Virus record (IMG/VR): IMGVR_UViG_3300020411_000263
Coordinates: 1-42,832 of that record
Length of the DNA stretch: 42,832 nt
DNA from: a virus
Reading direction: 5' to 3' (one strand)
Made by a program: the position numbers and the translations under genes. Below are positions 9,551 to 18,584 of the stretch, piece after piece (positions within the stretch are counted from its first letter, which is position 1; each line of letters begins with the position of its first letter). The notes under the pieces were generated by a model that was not told where the DNA came from, ran no database searches, and was given only the letters and a program-made list of their open reading frames with translations.

Positions 9551-12500
9551 GTCGTTTGTTTGAGTAATTACCGTCCCAGCTAGCTGAGAGTAAGGCGATG
9601 GAAAATGGATCGGGTATTTGTATTTGCATAGTATATCTATCGTTCTTCTTTTGTACAGGAACTCTAACTGACTTAGATAATTCAGAAGGAGGTTGGTTAT
9701 AGTTGCTAGCGTTAGTTAACATACCAGACTCATACTGTACATATGAGCTCATATTAGCATATATTGGGTTTTGATGAAACTCCATTGGCCCAGATACACC
9801 TAATTCAAAGTTAAGTCCAGCAATACGTAGCTCTCCATCAAGGTCATAGTTAGTTTGACCCTTGTTATAATAGTATGTAGGTAGCTCTACAATGGTTGTA
9901 TATCGGTAACCAAGTACTATTTTAGCGTTACTAGCTATATTAATACCATTAAAAGTAGCGGTACCCGTACCTACAGCATCGGCTTTCCGTACTACGCCAG
10001 CAATAGAATTACCAGCACTGTCGTTTCCTGAAATACCTACCATATAAAACTCACTAGCTCCCGTAGGAGTGTAAGGTATTGCTACTACAGTTTTCTCAGG
10101 TGCAGTTGTAGTCTGTGCAGTACCAGTAATAGTTGTAGGTTCTACTAAATTATCAAGACATGGTTCAAACCATCTAGCTGTTTTGAGGGGCGAGCCTATA
10201 TTAGCTGGTACACCTCCTACTACATATGCTCTATTAGAGCTAGCATCAGTAACATATTCATATCTGCTAAGAATAAAGTTACTACCTTGAGCTGTAACCG
10301 TGAAGAAACTACCACCAGTATATAACATATGCTGCATAGTGCCTGTTAATGTCCAAGTGTACCACGCAGATTGTTCACGTTTTTGTCCAGTATTATAGTA
10401 TTTATAATGGTATACTTCCTGTTCACCTTTTTGACCATACGTTACAATACCTATAGGTACTGAATTACAAGATTTAGTTATAGTTTTTGGTAAAAATTCT
10501 GGAACAACCCTAGTTTGTTCTAGTACTGCGGGGGGTGTATCATCATCTAAAATTGTAGCTTCAAACGCTCTAGCATGTGATGATACATTAGATGTAAATA
10601 GTACGGATGTACCCATATCAACAGGTTGTATGCTGCTGTCACATTCAAAACTAGATACTTTTTTAAGCCTAGCAGTCTTAGAACTAAATATATCTGATTC
10701 TGTAAATAATAAAAACTGTCCATTATCAGAGAACATTAACAATCCTTTCTGAATAGGTAATGTGTGATTGATAAATGCAGGTTTTATATCCGATACAGTT
10801 ATATCTATAGGGTTATCATCACTAGCAGATATAGCAGATACGACAAAGAAATTAAAATAATTTCCAGGCTGACTTAAAATTATATTCTCACCAGAAATTA
10901 AACCTAATCTATTTCTATGGAAAAATATTTCCTGTATATTATTACCTTCAAATGTAGGGAAAGGGTTAGAAGTGTTATCACCTACAGTTCTATTATCCCA
11001 ATAGTTCTCGTTACCTCTTGCGGTAGCTGTAGCTTCGTCTAACTTAATAAATGAGAATGTACCGTTACGATTGTTAACAAGAGCGTGAGGCATTGTTGCG
11101 GGATCTAGCCCTAATACCATTGCATCAATAGCAGCAGTTCCAGCAAAGTTATGGGGTCTTACACATTCTTCCCAACTACCAGCTCCAGACGTACCATTAT
11201 CAGCTTCAAACTTTACATAATAATCATCTGTTTCTAGATCAGCAGTATTAGATATTTGTGCTACATAACCGTGTTTACACATAGCTGGTAGTTTAGAAAT
11301 ATCCTGTGCTTTCTGACCTATTACACTCATGTTCTCATTAACAGCACCACCAAGAAAGTTAACACTAGAGGCTGCAGAACCATACATAAATAAACCACTA
11401 CCTATAACCTCCGCTGTGACATTTGCTAGACTACTGTTGACAGAAGCCTTTAAACCATTAAGAATAGTAGCCATAGATAGCGTACCATTGTCTGGATTTC
11501 TGGGACTTTTATAATAACCTATACCAGAAATTCCTTTATATGTTTCTACTGGTTCAACAGCTTCAACTGAAAGACGATACTTAATTCCTTCTAGGGTAAC
11601 GTCCACATAAACATTCTCAGCTGTAGTTTTGTTTGTTGTTTTAATTAAACCGCTATCTCTTAACGTAACTGTAGCTGTATAGCGGACATCATAGTTTTGT
11701 GTATATCCTAAAAAGTCACCACCGTCAAAATTTTCTACATTATTTGCAATGAAACTTTGACCGTTTACTTGTAAACTTCCTTCAATATTTTCTGTAATAT
11801 TTGTACCACCTACTTGAGCACCTGTAGTAGTAACAGAAGATCCTCCAGAGAATGACCAAGTTAGAGTACCAGACTTAGCTTGGTTCTCATTACCACTAAT
11901 CCATGTTGGGCCAGAACCTACAACTGCTGTAGCTGCAGCACCACCACTTCCAGAGAAAGTAACGGTAGGAGCAGATGTATAACCGCTTCCAGCATCAGTC
12001 ACTTCAACTCTTGTAACTTTACCATCTTCAACTATTGCTTTAGCTGTGGCTCCAGTACCGCCTCCACCTGATAATGTAACAGTTGGTGGACTGGATGTAC
12101 TATAACCAGAACCTTGGTTAGTGACAGTAAACTCACTAATAACTTCTATAACATCAACTTTTACAGAAGTAGCCCTGTAGTAAGTGTTGGGTGTGGGAGC
12201 TGTACCACTATATAATATATATTCAGTATTGTAAGCAACAGTATCCAACCTAGCATATGAGTAATCTCCACTGTGAATAGGTGAAAAAGTATTACCTGTA
12301 GTACCTATAGTTTTTTGTTTGTTAACTATTATTGTATAATCTTGTATAGTCTGGATAGCATACTCTTCTGTAGCCCCCGAAAGGTAAGCGAATAGAGCGT
12401 CTCCATTACTATTTGTCAGACTTAATTCATTACCATTAGACAAGTCCCATATACGTATGGGCTTTTGTCCAGACCCAGTATTAGCTGGAGTAATTTGAAA

Positions 12501-12725
12501 TAAATATTTTTCATCTCCATCTCTTATGATTTCATACCAATAGCCTGTGCTATTAGCATTTGTAAGTGTCTTTACAAACTCTCCAGATGGACGCTTCTTT
12601 AATCCAAATGTAACATCTGGGACAGCATTATCACATACCCTTAACTGTCCTGGAAATTTTATTTTATCTGGCTGTTGAGATACACCCCCAAGAAAGTTTG
12701 GGATACTTTGATTGACTGCTGCCAT
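9537..12725 (-). CDS. Tail tubular protein B (nozzle), gp12-like
   Basis: A 1062-residue protein whose N-terminus ([19 protein letters not shown], then a cluster LKKRPSGEF) is the hallmark of T7 gp12, the tail nozzle. T7 gp12 has 794 residues; part of the extra length is a Gly/Thr-rich beta insertion at about residues 195-270 with two tandem copies of a GSGY..(S)APTVT.SG repeat, a module common in marine phage structural proteins. The C-terminus returns to nozzle-like sequence ending in a [12 protein letters not shown] strand. It lies just after tail tubular protein A, sharing one base, and before the gp13-like gene. Confidence 0.95.
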   Translation of the reverse strand: MAAVNQSIPNFLGGVSQQPDKIKFPGQLRVCDNAVPDVTFGLKKRPSGEFVKTLTNANSTGYWYEIIRDGDEKYLFQITPANTGSGQKPIRIWDLSNGNELSLTNSNGDALFAYLSGATEEYAIQTIQDYTIIVNKQKTIGTTGNTFSPIHSGDYSYARLDTVAYNTEYILYSGTAPTPNTYYRATSVKVDVIEVISEFTVTNQGSGYSTSSPPTVTLSGGGGTGATAKAIVEDGKVTRVEVTDAGSGYTSAPTVTFSGSGGAAATAVVGSGPTWISGNENQAKSGTLTWSFSGGSSVTTTGAQVGGTNITENIEGSLQVNGQSFIANNVENFDGGDFLGYTQNYDVRYTATVTLRDSGLIKTTNKTTAENVYVDVTLEGIKYRLSVEAVEPVETYKGISGIGYYKSPRNPDNGTLSMATILNGLKASVNSSLANVTAEVIGSGLFMYGSAASSVNFLGGAVNENMSVIGQKAQDISKLPAMCKHGYVAQISNTADLETDDYYVKFEADNGTSGAGSWEECVRPHNFAGTAAIDAMVLGLDPATMPHALVNNRNGTFSFIKLDEATATARGNENYWDNRTVGDNTSNPFPTFEGNNIQEIFFHRNRLGLISGENIILSQPGNYFNFFVVSAISASDDNPIDITVSDIKPAFINHTLPIQKGLLMFSDNGQFLLFTESDIFSSKTARLKKVSSFECDSSIQPVDMGTSVLFTSNVSSHARAFEATILDDDTPPAVLEQTRVVPEFLPKTITKSCNSVPIGIVTYGQKGEQEVYHYKYYNTGQKREQSAWYTWTLTGTMQHMLYTGGSFFTVTAQGSNFILSRYEYVTDASSNRAYVVGGVPANIGSPLKTARWFEPCLDNLVEPTTITGTAQTTTAPEKTVVAIPYTPTGASEFYMVGISGNDSAGNSIAGVVRKADAVGTGTATFNGINIASNAKIVLGYRYTTIVELPTYYYNKGQTNYDLDGELRIAGLNFELGVSGPMEFHQNPIYANMSSYVQYESGMLTNASNYNQPPSELSKSVRVPVQKKNDRYTMQIQIPDPFSIALLSASWDGNYSNKRHVRR

Positions 12726-13363
12726 TACCTTCTTCTTAATACTTTGTATGGGCGATACACGGTGTTTGCATCTTGTTGATATTGGTAATCATTAAATATA
12801 TTATGATCACCTTGGCGGGTATCATATTCTATAGCAAGTGCTCTAGCATATGCTTCATCTGTTTCTAATAATTTAGCGGATTCTGGATTACTAACCATAC
12901 GGCTGCTTGACATTCTACTAGCTCTAACCGTAATATAGTCTTTAAATACTTGAGGTAGGTCTTCAAAATCTACCATCCATATTACGTCAAAATATAATTT
13001 ACTACTATTTTCAAATTTAAATGTGTGATTTTTTTTGTCATAAATTTTTTGGACACCGTTATCCTTACGTCTAATGACATCAAAATCTTTACCATGTTGG
13101 TAGATATTTAAGTCAATTTGTAAGACGTTATTAGGTACTTGAACTTCATCGTTAGTATCGGTGTTAATCGGATACTCTTTCTCTGTATTGAATGACCATC
13201 CCTCAGCTTCTATCTCACGGCACACTTGCCTTAGAGTCTTTTGTGCGATAGCCACTTCGGGGCTTTGCACTGTTAAAGTATTAACTGGGGATTCTCCAAC
13301 GCTCATGAGTATTGAGTTTACAGCATCTAGTTCGGTAGACACTCCGTAAGATATTACTGCCAT
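12725..13363 (-). CDS. Tail tubular protein A (adaptor), gp11-like
   Basis: A 212-residue protein, close to T7 gp11 (196). The [19 protein letters not shown] start, the [14 protein letters not shown] segment and the late YITVRASRM segment are typical of the gp11 family, which joins the portal to the nozzle. I chose ATG 13363 ([10 protein letters not shown]), not the longer frame opening at 13393, because the extra residues would be encoded by the intrinsic terminator that follows the capsid gene. Translation therefore starts right at the T-tract of that terminator. Confidence 0.93.
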   Translation of the reverse strand: MAVISYGVSTELDAVNSILMSVGESPVNTLTVQSPEVAIAQKTLRQVCREIEAEGWSFNTEKEYPINTDTNDEVQVPNNVLQIDLNIYQHGKDFDVIRRKDNGVQKIYDKKNHTFKFENSSKLYFDVIWMVDFEDLPQVFKDYITVRASRMSSSRMVSNPESAKLLETDEAYARALAIEYDTRQGDHNIFNDYQYQQDANTVYRPYKVLRRR

Positions 13364-13391
13364 AATAAAAAAAGGGGGGAAAGAATCCCCC
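13364..13391 (-). terminator. Intrinsic terminator after the major capsid gene (T-phi position)
   Basis: Read on the minus strand, a GGGGGA / TCCCCC hairpin with a 5-nt loop is followed by a run of eight T. It lies between the capsid stop (13406) and the start of the gp11-like gene (13363). T7 has its T-phi terminator at exactly this place, just after gene 10, where partial read-through lowers expression of the tail genes relative to capsid. Confidence 0.85.
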
Positions 13392-13405
13392 ATAAGATGT
13401 ATAAA

Positions 13406-14575
13406 TTAGTTGAAAGCAGCTGGCTTTGTAGTTGTTCCAGCGAACAATTCTACACAAGCTGCTGGGTTCACGTAGTCTGCTCCCATAGCTAGTCTTCCTA
13501 GGATGACATCGCCTTGGTAAACTACAGAAACATCGCCAGAAGTTACTTGAACTTGTGGGCCAATAGTTTCTACAACACCTGCAGCTTCTCTTTGGAAGAT
13601 TAATCCGCATGTGTTTGCAAAGTTAGAGGCAGCACCATAGTTTTGGCGTGGGCCATAGTTGTTACCTGTGACTGCTGTAGCTGTCTCGATTGCCTCAGAT
13701 ACGAATGAACCTGTATTTCCAGGATCTACTGTATCAAGGTCAGTAGCAGCTGAAGCACCAGATGCAGGTGCATACTTAGTACCATACTTGCTGAAGAATG
13801 GAACGTTCATTGACTTGTAGATTTTGATACCTGCAATTTCAATAATTCCGTTTCCAGACTGTAAGGAATCACCTTGTACGTCTCTGTTGATTAGTCCGTT
13901 AGAACTTGCTCCTTGGATAAGTGCATAGTACTGACGAGGGTTTAGGACAGCTACTCTGCCGTCATCAGAAACTCCTTTTTCGTCAAGTGCAGCTGCAGCA
14001 TCATAGAAAGCTGTAACTAACTTCTCATCATCAAGAGCGTCATCAGCGTTAGAACCTGCTCCAACTCTGATTTGTGTTCCACCAGGCTCAACGAAGTTGG
14101 TTAGTGCTACTGGAGATGCCTGTCTAGCACCTTTAGCAATAGCTCTGAAGATTAGTCTATCGTACTTTTGTGCAAGTGCGTAACCGATCTTCTTAGAGAT
14201 TTCTCCTCTCAATTCATAGTGTGCTAGTGTTTCATCTAGCTCATATACAAAAGCCGAGCTTATTAATAGGTCGTCTACTGTAATTGTTTTTTCTGCTACT
14301 GGAGGAGTTTTGTCAGAGTTTCCTAATATGCTATTTCCAGGTGTGTGGTACTCCGCACTGGTGCGTCCAGTGTAGATGAACTGTAAACTCTTTCCATTTT
14401 TGAGTGTACGCTTCATGACTAAGTCACGTGCGATTGTCTCTCTTTGGAAGCCAGTAAACATCTCACCTGAGAAGAGCTTTAAATATAAATCTCTGTTATT
14501 AGTAGCGTTTGTCGCTGTATTAATTCTACCCAGAAAGGTCTGTGACGCTTGATGGGCTGTTGACTGTTGTGCCAT
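13406..14575 (-). CDS. Major capsid protein, gp10-like
   Basis: A 389-residue HK97-fold type capsid protein. The N-terminal SQTFLGRINTATNATNNRDLYLKLFSGEMFTGFQR and following IARDLVMKRTLKNGKSLQF are characteristic of T7-like cyanophage capsid proteins; T7 gp10A is 345 residues. It follows scaffold in the order, separated from it by small proteins, oxygenases, hli and psbA. Intrinsic terminators stand both upstream (14784-14820) and downstream (13364-13391), so it probably has its own transcription start in the intervening 200 nt. It should be the most abundant virion protein. No clear Shine-Dalgarno sequence precedes the ATG. Confidence 0.96.
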   Translation of the reverse strand: MAQQSTAHQASQTFLGRINTATNATNNRDLYLKLFSGEMFTGFQRETIARDLVMKRTLKNGKSLQFIYTGRTSAEYHTPGNSILGNSDKTPPVAEKTITVDDLLISSAFVYELDETLAHYELRGEISKKIGYALAQKYDRLIFRAIAKGARQASPVALTNFVEPGGTQIRVGAGSNADDALDDEKLVTAFYDAAAALDEKGVSDDGRVAVLNPRQYYALIQGASSNGLINRDVQGDSLQSGNGIIEIAGIKIYKSMNVPFFSKYGTKYAPASGASAATDLDTVDPGNTGSFVSEAIETATAVTGNNYGPRQNYGAASNFANTCGLIFQREAAGVVETIGPQVQVTSGDVSVVYQGDVILGRLAMGADYVNPAACVELFAGTTTKPAAFN

Positions 14576-14783
14576 TATTTTGTAAGGTTATATGTATCGT
14601 CTCTAGATCTAGAATTGTAGGAATCTTAATTGTATCAGCTAAGACTCAAACTGATTGTTGTGGTCTATCCCACCGTCATGACGGCAAGAGGTATCTCCGT
14701 AGAGGCTCGTTGCCAATTAAGAAGAGATCCGACTCTGAGGTGTCTCTTCTCTCATATGATATAGAACGTGTGACCATTCTATA
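14576..14783 (-). promoter_or_regulatory. Capsid-gene leader with three perfect inverted repeats
   Basis: This gene-free leader lies between the psbA-side terminator and the capsid start. It holds a 12-bp perfect palindrome TCTAGATCTAGA (14602-14613), a 12-bp perfect palindrome CCGTCATGACGG (14673-14684) and an 8-bp stem AGAAGAGA / TCTCTTCT with a 15-nt loop (14720-14750). Because a terminator lies immediately upstream, a phage RNA polymerase promoter is expected here, but I cannot name its consensus. The repeats may be operators, mRNA-stabilising hairpins or processing sites. Confidence 0.5.
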
Positions 14784-14820
14784 AAAGTAAAAAGAGCCAT
14801 AACCGAAATGGTTACAGCCC
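14784..14820 (-). terminator. Intrinsic terminator downstream of psbA and the 17-residue peptide
   Basis: On the minus strand an 11-bp stem (GGGCTGTAACC with GGTTATGGCTC, including G-T wobbles) closes an ATTTC loop and is followed by TTTTTACTTTT. This is a textbook Rho-independent terminator. It would end transcripts coming through hli-psbA before the capsid gene. Confidence 0.85.
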
Positions 14821-14835
14821 AAAAAGAATTTAGCT

Positions 14836-14889
14836 TCACTTAACTATTTTTGTGTAAGCAACGCCACGATATACGTAAGTTACTGTCAT
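14836..14889 (-). CDS. 17-residue peptide, DUF4278-like
   Basis: An ATG at 14889 is preceded by an ideal ribosome-binding site (GGAGG, 6 nt upstream) and opens a 17-codon frame, MTVTYVYRGVAYTKIVK. The core YRGVAY resembles the LTYRGxxY motif of the small cyanobacterial DUF4278 proteins, whose role is unknown. It sits between psbA and an intrinsic terminator, so it would be made with D1. The strong ribosome-binding site and the motif argue that it is real despite its size. Confidence 0.6.
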   Translation of the reverse strand: MTVTYVYRGVAYTKIVK

Positions 14890-14904
14890 GGTAAACCTCC
14901 ATAT

Positions 14905-14930
14905 ACCTAATCCCCGTTCCATGATTAGGT
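14905..14930 (-). promoter_or_regulatory. Hairpin in the psbA to 17-residue peptide spacer
   Basis: A perfect 8-bp stem ACCTAATC / GATTAGGT with a 10-nt loop lies just upstream of the peptide's ribosome-binding site. A smaller CCCC-TTTT-GGGG hairpin sits between it and the psbA stop. There is no T-tract, so these are not terminators; they could stabilise the psbA mRNA 3' end or guide processing. Confidence 0.5.
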
Positions 14931-14967
14931 GTCATGCGTCCCCAAAAGGGGATGAACGGACGTGACA

Positions 14968-16029
14968 TTATGCGAGTGTTGGTGCTGAAATTACCTCTCC
15001 AGCGAGGTCTAACGGAAAATTATGAGCGTTACGTTCGTGCATAACTTCAAAGCCTAGGTTCTGTCTGTTAACAATGTCAGCCCATGTGGGGATAACTTTA
15101 CCATTACTGTCAACTACAGACTGGTTAAAGTTAAAGCCATTAAGGTTAAAAGCCATTGTGCATATACCCATTGAGGTAAGCCAGATCCCAACCACAGGCC
15201 AAGTGCCAAGAAAGAAATGTAAAGCACGAGAGTTATTAAATGACGCATATTGAAATATTAGTCTTCCAAAATAACCATGTGCAGCTACTATATTATATGT
15301 CTCCTCTTCTTGCCCAAACTTGTAACCATAGTTCTGTGAAACTTCTTCTGTTGTCTCCTTAATAAGTGAGGAGGTAACAAGACTTCCGTGCATAGCAGCA
15401 AACAAAGCACCACCAAATACGCCAGCAACGCCAAGCATATGAAATGGGTGCATAAGAATATTGTGCTCTGCTTGGAAAACAAACATAAAGTTAAATGTTC
15501 CAGAGATACCTAAAGGCATACCATCAGAGAATGAACCTTGTCCAAAAGGGTAGACAAGAAAAACAGCTGCTGCTGCTGACAATGGAGCTGAGTAAGCTAC
15601 GCAGATCCAAGGACGCATACCTAATCTATAACTAAGTTCCCATTGTCGTCCCATGTAAGATGCGACACCGATAAGGAAGTGAAAGATGATAAGCTGGTAT
15701 GGCCCTCCGTTATAGAGCCATTCGTCAAGAGTTGCTGCTTCCCAGATGGGATAGAAATGTAGTCCGATTGCGTTTGAGGAGGGAACGACCGCTCCTGATA
15801 TGATGTTGTTTCCATAGAGTAAAGAGCCAGATACTGGTTCACGTATGCCGTCTATGTCCACAGGAGGTGCAGCAATAAAGGCGAGTATAAAACAGGTTGT
15901 AGCAGTTAATAAGCAAGGTATCATTAACACACCAAACCACCCCAAGTAGAGGCGGTTATCTGTGCTAGTTACCCACTTACAAAAATTCTGCCAATTAGTA
16001 TTTGGTTTTGATAATGTAATTGCAGCCAT
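14968..16029 (-). CDS. psbA: Photosystem II D1 protein
   Basis: A full-length 353-residue D1, the photosystem II reaction-centre subunit that turns over fastest in light. All five membrane helices are present, as are the CVAYSAP segment with the redox Tyr, SFSDG (Asp170 region), the FQAEHN..HPFHM region with His190 and His198, [10 protein letters not shown] with the Fe ligand His215, and the C-terminal [14 protein letters not shown] supplying manganese-cluster ligands, followed by a short tail removed by processing. No frameshift or missing key residue is visible, so it should be functional. Phage D1 keeps photosynthetic energy flowing while the host shuts down. The start abuts the hli stop (TAAATG), so the two are co-translated. 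Confidence 0.99.
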   Translation of the reverse strand: MAAITLSKPNTNWQNFCKWVTSTDNRLYLGWFGVLMIPCLLTATTCFILAFIAAPPVDIDGIREPVSGSLLYGNNIISGAVVPSSNAIGLHFYPIWEAATLDEWLYNGGPYQLIIFHFLIGVASYMGRQWELSYRLGMRPWICVAYSAPLSAAAAVFLVYPFGQGSFSDGMPLGISGTFNFMFVFQAEHNILMHPFHMLGVAGVFGGALFAAMHGSLVTSSLIKETTEEVSQNYGYKFGQEEETYNIVAAHGYFGRLIFQYASFNNSRALHFFLGTWPVVGIWLTSMGICTMAFNLNGFNFNQSVVDSNGKVIPTWADIVNRQNLGFEVMHERNAHNFPLDLAGEVISAPTLA

Positions 16030-16164
16030 TTACCAGATCCCAGGTATAATCTGACCAGTAAATACATATGAACCAACAGCAGCAATGAAGCCTATCATAG
16101 CTAGTCTACCGTTAGTCTCTTCTGCAACGTGCCATTGATCGTTGTCGTGGTTATGATGTGACAT
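16030..16164 (-). CDS. hli: High-light-inducible protein (one-helix chlorophyll-binding)
   Basis: A 44-residue protein. The His/Asp-rich N-terminus is followed by AEETNGRLAMIGFIAAVGSYVFTGQ, the ExxNGRxAMxGF chlorophyll-binding helix that defines Hlips, a single membrane span. Hlips protect photosystem II and newly made chlorophyll proteins under light stress. It lies immediately upstream of psbA with no gap, the arrangement known from T7-like cyanophages in which hli and psbA sit between scaffold and capsid genes. No strong Shine-Dalgarno sequence is seen before the ATG. Confidence 0.95.
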   Translation of the reverse strand: MSHHNHDNDQWHVAEETNGRLAMIGFIAAVGSYVFTGQIIPGIW

Positions 16165-16199
16165 AATAATTGGTTTTGTTTCGTTGGGGAAAATGTTGT

Positions 16200-16808
16200 T
16201 CATTTTGTTGTGGTAAGGTTTTCTTGTTGTGGTGGGAGATCCCTTAAACCCACCTTAGCATCATCTGGTATGCTGTCCACAATTTGGAAAGGTGCCATAT
16301 TATTTTCAGCTAACTCTGCTTGATTTTTAGGTGCGTAGTTTACATTTAATACTAATCTACCTTTAACATCAGTACATGTAGTACCAGTATGTTTAATATT
16401 AGAGGGGAATGTAACTAACCTATTAGCAACACTTTCAACTTTTTCTCCAGTTTCAAATTTAGTGTAACCATTATTTGTATTTAAATAAAAGATTGCAGTC
16501 TTACTGGGAACAGGAATATCTATATGATAACCATGCTCCCTAACTGCAGGTGCTTTAGGATTTAAATTTAACTTAACCCTAAAGTGAACATCCATATCCA
16601 TCTTATCAAACAATGGCATTAAACAATTATAGAATATACAGTCTGGTAGTATCATATATGACAGCTGCCAGTTATCTATTATATCACCTATAAACTCTGT
16701 GTCGTGCACTACCGATTGGAAAGACCAAGGTATAAATTTAGGGTCATATATTAAGTTTATGTTTTTAAACTCTTCTTCAGTTAAAAAGTTGTCGGTGACT
16801 TTAATCAT
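16200..16808 (-). CDS. 2-Oxoglutarate/Fe(II)-dependent oxygenase
   Basis: A 202-residue protein with the 2OG-oxygenase facial triad: HGYHIDIP gives His95 and Asp97, the NRLVTFPSNIKHTG strand gives His140, and KGRLVLNVNY gives Arg151 for 2-oxoglutarate binding. The family hydroxylates amino-acid side chains, nucleobases or small molecules; the substrate cannot be read from the sequence. Its ATG overlaps the stop of a second oxygenase upstream (ATGA), so the two are coupled. Together with hli and psbA it forms a metabolic cassette between scaffold and capsid. Confidence 0.8.
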   Translation of the reverse strand: MIKVTDNFLTEEEFKNINLIYDPKFIPWSFQSVVHDTEFIGDIIDNWQLSYMILPDCIFYNCLMPLFDKMDMDVHFRVKLNLNPKAPAVREHGYHIDIPVPSKTAIFYLNTNNGYTKFETGEKVESVANRLVTFPSNIKHTGTTCTDVKGRLVLNVNYAPKNQAELAENNMAPFQIVDSIPDDAKVGLRDLPPQQENLTTTK

Positions 16809-17482
16809 AGTTGTACATGGTTAGCGGTTGGTTGATTGGTCATAAGATCAAAAGCAATAGTTATCCTTTCCTTATCACCATTATGTACATCTGTAAAGTG
16901 TGGTATATAATTTGGAAACAAAGTTATTTTCCCCACTTTATTTTCACTCTTATGTACAAAAGCTGTGTTATCCGAACCGTCATCTAGTATGGGAATCAAA
17001 GCTGGGTGACAATATCCAGTATAAGTATCATCACATTGGACTGTAATATGTCCTCCGAGATAACAAGTTGGAGTTATGTCATGTAAGTGAGTAGAGATCT
17101 TCTGACCTTTATTCATTACATTATACCAGCATTGAGTATAGAGTTTAATATAAGGTAGAGCATTTTTCATATTCATATTCTCTAGCAACACATTATGCAG
17201 CGTACTAATGTTTGACTTTAATTTATCAATTTCAGGATCTTCAAAATTAAAGATATTAAAATTAGTATGTCTAGCAGTAGTTGAATCTAGACCTAAACCA
17301 GTACAACCATCATGAGTTGCTTCTAATCTAAGAACTTCATCTTGTTTGCTTAGTAAATATTTTGATATGTAACTAAAGTCTACCTCTTCTATTATTCCCT
17401 CTATAATTCTAAAATCCCATTCAGGTGCAAAGGGTGTTAACTTAGGATCGCTTCTGAATCTATGGATTTTGATATCCTTCAT
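16805..17482 (-). CDS. Second 2-oxoglutarate/Fe(II)-dependent oxygenase-like protein
   Basis: A 225-residue protein with a CWYNVMNKGQKISTHLHD segment (His132/His134), a double-stranded beta-helix core (YLGGHITVQ), then GKITLFPNYIPHFTD (His195) and KERITIAFDL (Arg206). This is the layout of the 2OG-Fe(II) oxygenase family common in cyanophages (HxH/HxD then distal H and R). The first metal motif reads HLH, not HxD, so the metal site differs from its neighbour's. Substrate unknown. It starts where the small basic peptide gene stops and is coupled to the next oxygenase. Confidence 0.7.
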   Translation of the reverse strand: MKDIKIHRFRSDPKLTPFAPEWDFRIIEGIIEEVDFSYISKYLLSKQDEVLRLEATHDGCTGLGLDSTTARHTNFNIFNFEDPEIDKLKSNISTLHNVLLENMNMKNALPYIKLYTQCWYNVMNKGQKISTHLHDITPTCYLGGHITVQCDDTYTGYCHPALIPILDDGSDNTAFVHKSENKVGKITLFPNYIPHFTDVHNGDKERITIAFDLMTNQPTANHVQL

Positions 17483-17544
17483 CAGTATTTTTTCTTTGGT
17501 GGTCTTCCTTTCTTGGTACCATAGGTACCCTTACCTTTAGGCAT
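17482..17544 (-). CDS. 20-residue Lys/Gly-rich peptide with AT-hook-like core
   Basis: Twenty codons from ATG 17544 to a TGA that overlaps the next ATG. The product is very basic and ends in KKGRPPKKKY, resembling an AT-hook (GRP flanked by Lys). Similar very short GTYG..GRPPKK peptides occur beside structural genes in other phages. It overlaps the preceding stop (TAATG) and the following start (TGATG), so it lies inside a tight chain of coupled genes, which argues that it is translated. DNA binding is a guess from composition. Confidence 0.6.
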   Translation of the reverse strand: MPKGKGTYGTKKGRPPKKKY

Positions 17545-17720
17545 TATGCTTTAGTTTTATAATAGTTAATAATAGTTTTTTTATCGTTGGTAGTATAACC
17601 TTTACCACTGTACTGTCGCCTTGCAGCGTCCCGTACATGTTCTGGTACTCCAAAATGAGAAGCCATCTGTTGGTTAACTGAGTTTACTTTCTTTTGTTTT
17701 TTGATTCTTAGTCTGCCCAT
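17544..17720 (-). CDS. Small basic protein of unknown function
   Basis: A 58-residue basic protein (a second in-frame ATG at 17726 would add two residues). It has a Lys/Arg-rich N-terminus, then a segment about an HFGVPEHVRDAARRQYSGKG helix, and a Lys/Tyr-rich tail. I do not recognise a family. It follows the scaffold gene by 12 nt and overlaps the 20-residue basic peptide, so both are probably made with the capsid-assembly proteins. Confidence 0.65.
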   Translation of the reverse strand: MGRLRIKKQKKVNSVNQQMASHFGVPEHVRDAARRQYSGKGYTTNDKKTIINYYKTKA

Positions 17721-17732
17721 TAGCATAATCTC

Positions 17733-18584
17733 CTATACTTTTAATTTAGATGCTGCTAGTTTTCTGATAACATCATCTCTAAATGCTTCGTCTTGTTTAT
17801 ATTCTGGTTTGTTCATGTCTCTAACAACCTCTGCCATACTTCTGTATGTTTCTTGAGGTGCTTCTTTACCTGTAACGATCTTAGAATCACGTCCGTTAGC
17901 GTCTTCGTATTGTCCCATAAGTGCTTTTACTGCGAATTTAATAGCTGCTTTATTACCTGTAGCTAAGACTTCATCATAACTTTCGATGTCAGCTCGATTA
18001 AGATTTTTACTAGCCCAATCCATAAGTGAATCATATCCTTCATCACCGTTGGCTAGACCTTTGATTTCATCTACTTCTACTTGAGTTAACTCTGGTTGTG
18101 ATGAAGTCATCCCTACTTCTTTACGCACACCATTTAAATAGTTGTCAACTACTTCTTTACTAAGACCAGCAGTGTTAAGTTTATTGTACATATCTTCCGA
18201 CAATGTACCATTATTTTCTTCAAAATGTCTAGACATCTCCCAAGGATCTATCTCATTTGATTTAAATAACTCACCTAATTGTTCACCATATAGTTCATTA
18301 GCTGTATCATAGTTGACACTACCATCCTCAGTATAAAATTCAGGTCTTGTTTCTGGCTCCGCAGTATCTTCAGATTGCTCTGTTGCGGGGGTTTCACCTA
18401 GTTTCTTTTGCAGTTCAATATAAGCAGCCTCTAAATCTTCAGCGGATTTGTACTTACCAGCAAGCATTGTATCTTGCTTCGCCATAAGTTCTTCGCCTAC
18501 CCTTAGAGACTCAGCTTCTTTCTCTGCAATTTGTTGTGCTGCTACGGGATCATCTGATGTATCGTAGCGTATTGTTTCTGCCAT
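17733..18584 (-). CDS. Capsid scaffolding (assembly) protein, gp9-like
   Basis: A 283-residue, strongly acidic, helix-rich protein with many Glu/Asp and few hydrophobic clusters, directly after the portal (stop and start share bases at 18584). This matches T7 gp9 (307 residues), which templates procapsid assembly and then leaves. The C-terminus (VVRDMNKPEYKQDEAFRDDVIRKLAASKLKV) is a charged helix of the kind that binds capsid protein. The call rests on position, length and composition. Confidence 0.88.
   Translation of the reverse strand: MAETIRYDTSDDPVAAQQIAEKEAESLRVGEELMAKQDTMLAGKYKSAEDLEAAYIELQKKLGETPATEQSEDTAEPETRPEFYTEDGSVNYDTANELYGEQLGELFKSNEIDPWEMSRHFEENNGTLSEDMYNKLNTAGLSKEVVDNYLNGVRKEVGMTSSQPELTQVEVDEIKGLANGDEGYDSLMDWASKNLNRADIESYDEVLATGNKAAIKFAVKALMGQYEDANGRDSKIVTGKEAPQETYRSMAEVVRDMNKPEYKQDEAFRDDVIRKLAASKLKV

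Noticed and set aside
15288-15842. Short minus-strand frames inside psbA (64 and 73 codons)
   Set aside because: Out-of-frame shadows of a fully conserved D1 coding sequence.
14968-16164. psbA and hli as host contamination
   Set aside because: They are embedded without gaps in a T7-ordered phage virion block, and phage psbA and hli at this position are known in cyanophages.
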